Below are positions 55,590-64,000 of a stretch of 64,000 nt of DNA, piece after piece. Origin of the DNA: Sternotherus odoratus (taxonomy: Eukaryota > Chordata > Testudines > Kinosternidae); contig JAVMKO010000020.1 in assembly GCA_032164245.1 (NCBI GenBank), positions 13,110,706-13,174,705 on the forward strand, read 5' to 3'. Made by a program: the position numbers and the translations under genes. Positions within the stretch are counted from its first letter, which is position 1; the number at the start of each line of letters is the position of its first letter. The notes under the pieces were generated by a model. That model saw only the letters and a program-made list of their open reading frames with translations. It was not told the DNA's origin and ran no database searches.

Positions 55590-55865
55590 TCTTCCTGCTG
55601 AAGTGGGCTCTTCTCATTCCATGCTGCCAGTTCCCTATGATTGAAATTTGAAAGCATGTAGCTGTTAATCTGGGAGTGATTAAAGAGCCTCATTTCTTGG
55701 AAGAGTCAGTACTCATCATCTGCTGTGATGAATGAGCTTCTAACATCCCCTGATCCCATTATATTGTGATTAATTGTGCCAGTTTAAGTCAATAATTCAT
55801 TTGTTAAAAATAGGCCTGCAAAGTATCATTTGTCTCTGGGGAGATATCAGAATAAAAAAAAATTC
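55590..55865. other. Candidate conserved non-coding element
   Basis: Repeat-free, with 'ggagtgattaaagagcctca', 'ttgtgattaattgtgccagt' and 'tcaataattcatttgttaaa'. Several TGATTAA/TAATT cores are clustered. Inference only. Confidence 0.3.
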
Positions 55866-55869
55866 ATTT

Positions 55870-56920
55870 GATACTTCTCATTAAATTAGTGTTGGGAGTT
55901 CTATTGACGGGTTCTGTTCATGAAACATTTATTGCAGGCTTATTTGATAAGAAGTTGTATTTGTCTAAAATTATGTCTGCTAACAGATGTAAGGGCCTGC
56001 ATTTTTCCAGTGTTAATGAAAGAATAAAGAGTCTGAAGTGGTGCAGGTCTAGGGAGAAAAGGCTGTCATGGCAAGGGGAGGAATTTCTGAAGCTCAAACA
56101 GACAGGAATAATTTCCCAATCTTTCAGTACAAACTGGGGTCTTCTTTCCTCCAACCCCCCATCAGTAAGTCTGACAGTGTGTTAATGGGAAGTTATGTGC
56201 CGGCAATAAAAGATGTATGTGTCCCAAACTCTCATATGTATAAATGGTTATAAATGTTGCATTCATATTCATTGAGCCATTATAAATGTTTCAGCTGTGA
56301 ATGATTCTAAAAGGAATATATAGGGAATAGGAGCTAGTCTACTAATGATAATGGCCATAACTGACAGAGACACATGCTTAATATCTTCATTTCTAGTTGC
56401 TTGTACTTTGCATCACTGTAATATTCCCAGGGTTGTGTGGAAGGATGCACGGATTATGAGCGCCCACTGAAACTGCCCAAAATACTCCCTATGAAGGAGC
56501 TTATGGGGTATGTCACCTTTTGACCTCCAGGTATCTGGTTCAGATCTAGCCTATGTTCAGGGACAAAAATCATTACTATCTAATGTACAATCAGTGGCCT
56601 CAGTCACTTTGACCCTCTTCCTGTCCTGTTCATTAAAATGTAGGCACTTTGGGGCAGACACACACTCCTTGTGTGTGGATTCAACTGCTCACCAAACCAC
56701 TACAATCTACAAACCCCAGGGAATGGGGCACCTTCTGGAAGCAACTTCAGCTGTTAACTTTAAGTTACCGCTGACCCTAGGTGAATTTGAACCAGTGACC
56801 TAAAGACTCCAGAGTCCCATTCTAATTCTTGGAGCTATTTCCCTTCTGTGTTAGGCCAGGGCTCTTCCTGAAGCAAGATGCACACACTGGGTTTTCTCAG
56901 TACAGCCTAACAGGAAGGGC
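55870..56920. other. Intergenic, nothing recognised
   Basis: No supportable exon or transposon boundary. Confidence 0.4.
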
Positions 56921-56925
56921 TGGGG

Positions 56926-57275
56926 CGTATGGGTTAGAGCGGTAACTGGGCTCCAGGACTTCTGTGTTCTATTCCTGGCTCTGTGAGCAAATTTGACCCA
57001 ATCCTTTAAAGACATGCTGTAGTCAAACACAAGTTACTGGGTTCAATAGAGGGTTAAGTAGGTGAAATTCTCTGGCCTGTCTTACACGGGGCTCAGACTT
57101 GATTGATCTAATGGTCTCTTCTGGCTTTAAAACTCAGTGAATCTTGTGCCTCCGTTTCCACACCTGAAATTGGGATACTAGCATTCAATGGAAGGGGATA
57201 TTGTGAGCTTCCTTTTGTTAATGTTTGAAAAGCACTTTGAGATCTTCTGCTGGAAGGTGCTAGTGAATGGCGAAG
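56926..57275 (+). mobile_element. MIR-type SINE interrupted by a CR1 3' end
   Basis: Head 'gggttagagcggtaactggg' and 'ctattcctggctctgtgagc' (to about 57010), then a CR1-type 3' segment 'gtgaaattctctggcctgtc', 'tgatctaatggtctcttctg' and 'gctttaaaactcagtgaat' (about 57010-57142), then the MIR core again: 'tgcctccgtttccacacctg' and 'aaagcactttgagatcttct'. Confidence 0.75.
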
Positions 57276-58038
57276 GGTTCGGGCAAAGTAGGCTTGACTT
57301 ACCACACCCCTACAGAAATCACTGGGAGTCTGGCTCCACTAAGGGCAGCAGAACTTGGGCCACAATTTGTCTCTGAACTATTAAAGGAGAATGTAGCAGG
57401 GAGGGAAGCTTTTGGAGAAAACCAGGAAATACTGCACCATTTAGGGGAAATCTACATATTGAACTAAGGGTGGGATTGGAAACCCAATACAGCCCTGTGC
57501 CAGAGTCAGTTCCAAAGTATATACTTTAAAAATCTCTACAAACCACAAGTTTCTTTGTGACTTTGGTCTCCGTGCCTTTTGCTTGTATCTCGATATTTTA
57601 TAGCTCCTTCATCAGGTTACCTGGTGATCTGCCCATCAGCCATACTGCACGCTGCACAATCCTTCCATTGTTCGAAAGCCCCGCTTGACGGCGCGTTCTA
57701 TTCATGTGATGTGCTTGACCAAAAATGTGTCATTGCGGCAGCAGGGTGAGGGGAAAGGACCTTTGATGTCTGAGTGACAAGTTTCATATGTCTGCACGGG
57801 GCATGGGGAATGTGATCTTGAGCAAGAGTCAAAGGGGGAAGGGGACACGAGGCTCCTGATGATTTCTTGATTGCAGACACAGGCATTGACAATGGTGTTT
57901 GTCTCGTTCTTTGGGGCTTATGCTCACCCTCCTTTGGGAAAGAAATTAATATATTGCTTTATTTCCAAGGTAATGTGGGGTTACCACTTCTGGCTGCTGG
58001 TGCATTCATGCTGTGTTAGTTGGTCTCCATTCAGAAAC

Positions 58039-58274
58039 ATAATGGGCAAATTTAAGATTAGCAGCCGTGTTAGTCTGTGTCCATAAATAAAACGAGGAAT
58101 ACTTGTGGCACCTTAGAGACTAACCAGTTTATTTCAGCACAAGCTTTCGTGGGCTATAGCTCATTTCATCAGATGCATCCAATGAAGTGGGCTATAGCCC
58201 ATGAAAGCTTATGCTGAAATAAACTGGTTAGTCTCTAAGGTGCCACGAGTATTCCTCATTTTATAATGGGCAAA
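58039..58274. mobile_element. PLE terminal hairpin with 12-bp target duplication
   Basis: Exact 12-bp direct repeats ataatgggcaaa (58039-58050, 58263-58274) enclose 212 bp. The insert begins 'agcagccgtgttagtctgtg' and contains arms of about 70 bp (58091-58161 and 58190-58260) with few mismatches, carrying 'ggcaccttagagactaacca' and 'aagctttcgtgggctatagc'. The motifs match the 30849-31071 insertion but from a different subfamily ('aaccagtttatttcagc'). Confidence 0.9.
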
Positions 58275-58599
58275 GTTCACCTTTGGTATAGGGCAATAAA
58301 GCTAAACTAGGGACAAGTTCTATCTGACAAACCTAGGAGTAAGCCTCCTACTTCTAGTCAGCCTCACAGTTAAGATGGTACGGGTCATACACATCTCTCA
58401 CAGATACCTGAGCATCCTGGCACTTTCTTGCACTTTGGAAACACTTGGGTATATATAGCCTGCTATGTCAATAAGGTCTCATTTGAATGGATGGGTTCTT
58501 ATTGACTTCTTAATAGGCTTTTTTCTTATGCTGTTCAATTCCATTCTTCTGTTATTTATCCCTGCCTTGTGGATTTAGATTAGGTGCTTATATGGAGCC

Positions 58600-58800
58600 C
58601 AAGTACAGTGCCTCACAATCTTTAATGTATTTATCCTCCTCTTTTTGAGGTAGGAGGGTGCTATTATCCCCATTGTACAGTTGGAGAACTGAGGCACAGA
58701 GCATCTAAGTGACTTGTCCAAGGTCACCAAAGGAACCTGTGGCAGAGCAGTGAAGTGATCTCTAGGCTGGACCATAACCAGTAACCCATCTTTCTTCCCT
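58600..58800 (-). mobile_element. MIR-like SINE, antisense
   Basis: 'gctattatccccattgtaca', 'gagaactgaggcacagagca' and 'gtgacttgtccaaggtcacc' are the antisense MIR core. Confidence 0.85.
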
Positions 58801-58879
58801 TCTGCAGAAAGGTAATAGGTATTCATTAATATTTATTCTAAACAGTACTTTCATCTTCAAATCTCTAATGTCCTTCACA

Positions 58880-59060
58880 TTTGGCTCTTTAATCTGCCCA
58901 TAGCCCTGTGAAGTAGGTGGGTATTATAGTAACCATTTTACAGATAGGGAAAACTGAGACACACACTAGTTCAGTGACTTCCGAGAGATCACAATGGAAG
59001 CTGCGGCCACAGGTTAGGCACTCCCAGTCGTACACTCAGAGCACTGCATCCCTCACTCTC
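58880..59060 (-). mobile_element. MIR-like SINE, antisense
   Basis: 'gccctgtgaagtaggtgggt', 'accattttacagatagggaa', 'gagatcacaatggaagctgc' and 'cactcagagcactgcatccc' are the antisense core and head. It lies about 80 bp from another antisense copy. Confidence 0.82.
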
Positions 59061-59149
59061 TGGTTTAAAAATATAGCCCAACTGGCTTGGTTGTTTTTTT
59101 AATCTTCTTTAGTTGTCTCCCCCCAGAAGTCATTTGAATACAACACTTC

Positions 59150-59290
59150 ATAGCTTGACTTATGGCTGAATTAATCATTGCCCATGCCCTAAATAATTCA
59201 CACCTATGTGCTGTGAAAACGCCCAGCAAGCTGCCTGAGAACACACTTAGATGTGAATTATTGCACAATAACTCACATCCTGTCAGGGTT
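59150..59290. other. Candidate conserved non-coding element
   Basis: Repeat-free, with 'ggctgaattaatcattgccc' and 'agatgtgaattattgcacaa'. Inference from composition. Confidence 0.25.
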
Positions 59291-59294
59291 CCCT

Positions 59295-60715
59295 GGTTTC
59301 ACTTAAGAAGCCTCCATTAGTGCAAATTTTCACCTCCTTTTTATTTGGGAAAGTCTCGCTTCTGCTTCCCCTTCCTCACCTAGAGCAGTGAAGAGACCCA
59401 CTGACATCTGTCGGACAAAGGTGTTATTGACCATGAGCATTTGCATATAGGAGCATTAGCTAGGCATATAGGAGGCACTGTACTTGGGCTCCATATAGGA
59501 CTTCCCAAGTATTGGCATCAATGGAGCTATTCCTGTGCGAAGTACCTCACCAGGGTGAGTAGAGAGGATTCACAACCAGCATATGGGTTATTGGTTAGGC
59601 AGAATATTAACCCTAGTTACTGTAAGGACATGGACTTCTGGGCAGGATCGTCCACCCCATGGGATGGCATTTGCATTGGATTCACCACTGGATCTGAAAA
59701 GTCGGGGTGCCATTGCTTTTCCATTTTTAAGGCTTCCCCCAGGGTCTGGAATTTGCTAAGATGTTCCCCTGCCTTTGTTCTCAGTCTGTGCTTGACAGCG
59801 GCACCAACACCATCCGTTTGTTACAAAACAAATGTCAATAACAATCAAAAAGATCTGTAGCCTCCTTGGTCATTGAAAGGTTTGCAGAGAGCCAAGTATG
59901 CTGTCTGCTGTCTCCTTCTGAGGAGAGAATTCTGCCACCTGCTGTAAGACTAGAAAATACCTGGCACCCAGTGTGTGACGCATCCCAAAGGACAAACCAT
60001 GTCAAAAGCCCCCATTGCCATTTTGCACTGACACTGAGCTGCACAGGCCAAAAGACGCTGTAAAAGGAGTAAAGGTTGCAACTATGCAGCCTCCTCTCTC
60101 TCTCTCCACTACAGCTAGCGGTCCACTAACATAGAGGGAGGACAGCTTCCGAAGCCTGATCCAGAGGCAATGGAAAGACACCCATGGAATTTGGAGCAGG
60201 CCCCAAGTGAGAAGGGAATTCAGTCACCAAGGTCCAGTCATTCCTGGTCCCATTAAGGGAGACTTTTAACAAGGCCATCTATGGTGATATTTACACGTAG
60301 GCACAACAGCTGGGATGAGCGGATCCCCCTTCCCAAACCGGACCCCCTTAGAGGCCAGTAGCTAGTAACAATAACTTGTAGTTACTCCTGGCCTGAGCAG
60401 GATTGGAACTGGCAAATAAGGAGCCATCATAACCCACTGTCAGTCCTTTAAGCCATCCATTCTAGCTGTTCCCACCCACCACTGAGGCTACCTGTCATCA
60501 AGAAGCATAAAACAGACTATTACACAGGGCAGTGGTTTGTTTTAACAATCCTATTACGAAAGACAGAGCTTTCGTGTTTCCTTTCCAGCTTTTATCAAGA
60601 CCTAAACTGCTCTGGGGTGTGGGGAGAATCTTACCTTTAAAAAAAAAATGTTTAGGGAAAAGATTTTGTTCCGTTCCTAAATTCCTCCCCAAGTTTCCTT
60701 CAAGCTGAGACCCTA
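59295..60715. other. Intergenic, nothing recognised
   Basis: No supportable features were recognised. Confidence 0.4.
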
Positions 60716-60719
60716 CAGT

Positions 60720-61120
60720 ATCCGTATTAAATTATATAAAGCGAGTCCAGTCCTTGGCTGTCAGCAGGACCCATCAGTCCTAATTTATCGCCCCAGGAAA
60801 CACAGTACAATTATGGTAATAAATAATAATAGGATTCAGTACATGACAACATGAATGATGGAGCCTCTCAGAACTCATTTACATTGCTTTGTGTTGCAAT
60901 CACCCTGCTTCTAATGTAATGCCAAGCAAATGAGCCTTTTTGAATATTGTGCAATCTATTGCAAGTCAACTGGCACAAAACTCACTCAATAAATCATGTT
61001 CAAACACATGCCTCTAATGACAGGTAAATCAACAATGAAGTAATTGCATTTAATGTATTGAAATACTGGACAAAAACAGTGACCTCAAAGTGACTTTTTG
61101 TTAAAGGTATGATATAGTCG
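60720..61120. other. Candidate conserved non-coding element (best block)
   Basis: About 400 bp of AT-rich sequence with no recognised repeat, containing 'acattgctttgtgttgcaat' (SOX-like CTTTGT and C/EBP-like TTGCAAT), 'tgaatattgtgcaatctatt' (C/EBP-like) and 'gacaggtaaatcaacaatga'. Its uniform composition and length make it the most enhancer-like block in the window. Confidence 0.35.
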
Positions 61121-61309
61121 CAACGGCAAATGGGCCTCTCTCTCTTTTTTTTTAATCAGGCACTTCTTGCTCAGATGCACACATGAGGACTAATGATACT
61201 GTTCCCTTCACACACCTTGATTCACGGGCTGCTCTCTGTGCCAGCCAGTGTTCACTGCACTGGCTGTTAGGAGTTGCAGGTGCCGCTGGCGATCAGTGTA
61301 CTTCTTTAC

Positions 61310-61470
61310 AAGACTTTGGGGCTAAATTCTGCCCTTCTTTTCATGCATGAAACCCCGTCTGGGGATCAAAGAGCCAAATCCTCAGTGGTTGTGAATCAGA
61401 GGAGCCCCGGCGAAGCCAATGAGGCTGTACCAGTTTACATGAGTGGGGCTCTGGCCTGCTGTTTTGGACT
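61310..61470. repeat. Palindromic interspersed repeat, diverged copy
   Basis: 'ggggctaaattctgcccttc' and 'tgtaccagtttacatgagtg', then 'gggctctggcc', are opposite arms of the 'gtaaatcag' family. Confidence 0.4.
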
Positions 61471-61474
61471 GACT

Positions 61475-62800
61475 TTGTTCAAATGGGCTTTTCCCCCTTC
61501 CCTGGTTTTATTTCATTGTGATAGAAAAGGGAAGAGCAGGCCTAACATGGGGAAGAGAGAGGTCTGCAGTGCATGTTATCAGTCCACCAGGTGATTTCTT
61601 GTAGGTTTGGCTGGCTGGCAGATGGGGGAATTGACCGCATTCCGGTTCTGCACAGGAGCATGTTGGTGATTGGGGTTGGGGTGGAGCAGAATTCATGATC
61701 TGTCTGGTGGAAAGTGGGGGGAAAGGGGGCCTGGAGTGGGGGCAGCAGCTCCTCCTGGAGCTCCAGCATCTGGATCTCTTTGGCCCAGCTCCCTGCTTCC
61801 CAGAACTCTAGGTTGCCATCACCTCATCTTGCCTTCTCCATCTCTTCCACTTCCGGGCCTGCTCTTGAAGGAGAGATGGCCCCTCAGCAAGAAGATGGCA
61901 GTGAACCTGGCCCTCCTCTTTAGGAGAATTCTGCATAAATCAGAAGCTCACACTGCCTGGGTAGCAGAAGGTGCATTAGACAAATACTTCTAATGATCAG
62001 TGGTGCATTTCAGGGAAGTATTTGGGCCTGATTCTCCACCTGGTGTATTCCTTTGCATTTGTGCAAGAAAGAGGGGAAGGAGCCAAGGAGCCATGAATCT
62101 GTTCCTTGATGGTCTAAAGGGGACCCAGGAGCTTGCAAATGGAGCTGGGAGCCTTGGAGCCGTGTCTTGGAGCTTCTGGCATCTTCAATCCTGCTTCAAT
62201 GAGGCAGCTTTGCAGATGGAGCCTGCGACTCCCACTAAAGCACTTCTCCTCCTACAGTTAAATATGCAGGGAAGTATCAAGGGTCCCTTGGGAATCATTA
62301 GGCAATGCAAAGGTTTTCCATCTCCCCATGTTGGCCCTCTGGGCTGATAGCTCCCATATGATGTAAACTGATTAGTGAGATGGCCAGAGGCAGCCTCAAA
62401 AAGCCATTAATGGAGGAAAAGCAAAGAACAACAAAAAACCTCCAATTTTAGAAAATTGTTACCAGTTGTGTGTGCCATCCAGCTTGTTCTTCTGACATGG
62501 GAATGTCAGGATGGATCACATAGTTTTTCCACCCAGCCGAGACACCAGGCCTCCAGGTCCCTGATTATAAATATCTACAGTGTTGCCCTTGGTTTTTCTC
62601 AGTGCTATGCTATATCACTCCTGGAAGCATGACCAATGTTTGGAATCAGGGCATTCCACAGCTAGAACACCTCTTGAAATGCAAGCTCCCATTATAGGCC
62701 AATGCACTAGAACAGGAGTGCTACGGCCGCCGAATTCAGAGCTGATGTGGATTTGGAGTATCCCAGTGTCTATGGGGTGATCTGAGCTAAGATTATGGTT
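61475..62800. other. Intergenic, nothing recognised
   Basis: Overlapping open frames of about 60-115 codons exist but none has a domain, splice pattern or convincing start context. Confidence 0.4.
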
Positions 62801-62804
62801 CAGA

Positions 62805-62885
62805 CATTGGCTTGATTTTCAAAGTTGCTAAGCGCTTTTAGATATTATTGACTTAGCTGGAGCACCTCTGAGAATCAGGCCATGT
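62805..62885. repeat. Interspersed repeat, 'gattttcaaagttgctaagc' family
   Basis: 'gcttgattttcaaagttgct' is mirrored by 'agcacctctgagaatcaggc' around 'attattgacttagctgg'. Confidence 0.6.
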
Positions 62886-63093
62886 GCAGGGCCCTTCAGA
62901 GATCTCTGGATCTGAATCTGACGTGTATGATGTTCCAAGGGAGTAGGATCCTGGGTTTGGCCCAGGTCTGTCTCTAGTTCTTTAGGATTATTTTATCCAA
63001 ACAATTGCACTTGGCTCCACAGATATGTAATTAGCTATCCTCTACCCCCTTGCACGTGCAACACAGGCAGACACACTCATGCATTTGTATGTG

Positions 63094-63110
63094 CACACAC
63101 ACACACACAC
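63094..63110 (+). repeat. (CA)n microsatellite
   Basis: An uninterrupted run of about eight CA units after 'gtatgtg'. Confidence 0.9.
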
Positions 63111-63154
63111 TTGCTAATTGAGATAAAGATGCAGTCATAAACTCCTTCATGTTT

Positions 63155-63170
63155 ACACACACACACACAC
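63155..63170 (+). repeat. (AC)8 microsatellite
   Basis: Eight AC units, 44 bp after the preceding CA run. Confidence 0.9.
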
Positions 63171-63194
63171 TCTTCTTCCCCACCAACTGTGAAT

Positions 63195-63420
63195 TAATGT
63201 CAGCAGTTGTTGTATCAAGCAGGCAAGGTACTAACAAACTTTAACAGACTTTATTTAACAACAGTGAAACCTCTTTACAGAGCTGCTGCTGCACCCTCTG
63301 TAGCTTTATCTCAGGCTTGGCTCAACTCCTCCCCCCTCCTTCCTGTTTCCTGTCCTACAGCCCCCCAGTCCTAAGAGTTACAAGCAGCATCTAAAACACC
63401 ACAGCAATTCAGTGATAGCA
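63195..63420 (-). repeat. Possible LTR remnant, antisense
   Basis: On the minus strand 'gttaaataaagtctgttaaa' looks like an LTR-type polyadenylation region, with a G/A-rich stretch upstream (reverse of 'ctcctcccccctccttcctg'). No terminal repeats or genes confirm it. Confidence 0.25.
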
Positions 63421-63424
63421 AATA

Positions 63425-64000
63425 GACTCGCTCCCTCTTGTCATTTTATTACACAGCTCCCAAGAGCCAATAATCAGGCTCTGGCTATGAAAAGACCCTG
63501 GCTCAGGCAATGTGATTAATGACTTGGGGTCAGTAAGCACCACCTTTCCCACTGGATCCCTGACGTACTTGCACAACCCAGCTGGAAACGAACACGAGTC
63601 TGAAAGTGACAAACAGGCTGAACGGTCAGGAATCGAAAACAAACTCAGCTGAGACAAAAGGGGGGAAATGTTGATTTTTCAGGAGTCCTTAATCCAAGGG
63701 TTGGTTTTTGTTTCTCCCCACCCCGCATGAATTTAGCACAGTTCCTATATTAGCGGGGCTGGTGCCTGAGGTCCTTTTAGTCCTTGTGCACTTCAGGGGG
63801 CACAGGATTGGGCATCAGGAAACTTGGGTTCTTTTTTATCTTATCTGTCATCCATTCCCTCCCTCCCTGCCCTCGGAAAAGGGGCTGTGGAAATCAAACT
63901 ATGTGCAGCATTAAGGAGAGGGCACTACGGATCGGGCTCAGCTGGGGAATGGATTTCTCGGTGAACTTTAAAGGAATGGAATATTATGGGCCATCACAGC
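63425..64000. other. Intergenic, nothing recognised
   Basis: No exon, repeat boundary or RNA gene could be supported up to the window end. Confidence 0.4.

Noticed and set aside
63094..63170. CRISPR-like regular repeats
   Set aside because: They are simple CA dinucleotide runs in a vertebrate genome, with no repeat-spacer structure.

Overview
The window is vertebrate nuclear DNA: multi-exon coding sequence with GT-AG introns in a background of CR1 LINE fragments, MIR-like SINEs, hAT-type miniature transposons with 8-bp target duplications, and Penelope-like element (PLE) remnants. CR1 3' ends with the 'tctatgattctatga' tail, short hAT elements beginning TAGGGTGACC or TAGGGTTGCC, and PLE terminal hairpins together suggest a non-avian sauropsid, most likely a turtle. 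That species call is inference from repeat families.

Left end (1 to about 11,220, + strand): the last five coding exons and polyadenylation signal of a Slo-family potassium channel, best matched to KCNU1 (Slo3). The exons are 1532-1609, 4557-4696, 9502-9696, 9938-10038 and 11001-11181. They encode about 230 residues, the C-terminal part of the second RCK (gating-ring) domain and a short tail. The acidic run of the Slo1 calcium bowl is absent, which favours Slo3 over Slo1. Reading frame and exon phases agree at every junction. The penultimate exon, however, has AG|GGGAGT where AG|GTGAGT is expected, a single T-to-G change at donor position +2. The last intron also carries a clean 331-bp hAT insertion.

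Rest (about 11,220 to 64,000): I find no convincing protein-coding gene. In human the next gene beyond KCNU1 is ZNF703 across a large gap, so this is plausibly the equivalent intergenic desert. It contains a 1.1-kb PLE remnant with reverse transcriptase C-terminus and GIY-YIG endonuclease remains (13354-14478), three short PLE-end insertions flanked by 12-15-bp direct repeats, several CR1 3' ends, many MIR-like SINEs, a 35-bp minisatellite, and seven G or C homopolymers of 12-20 bases. AT-rich repeat-poor blocks with homeodomain-type motifs are flagged as candidate conserved regulatory elements; this cannot be confirmed without alignment. One isolated 129-bp open segment with strong splice sites on both sides (53035-53163) is an unassigned exon candidate.

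Nothing bacterial, viral or CRISPR-like was seen, and no tRNA or rRNA gene was recognised.
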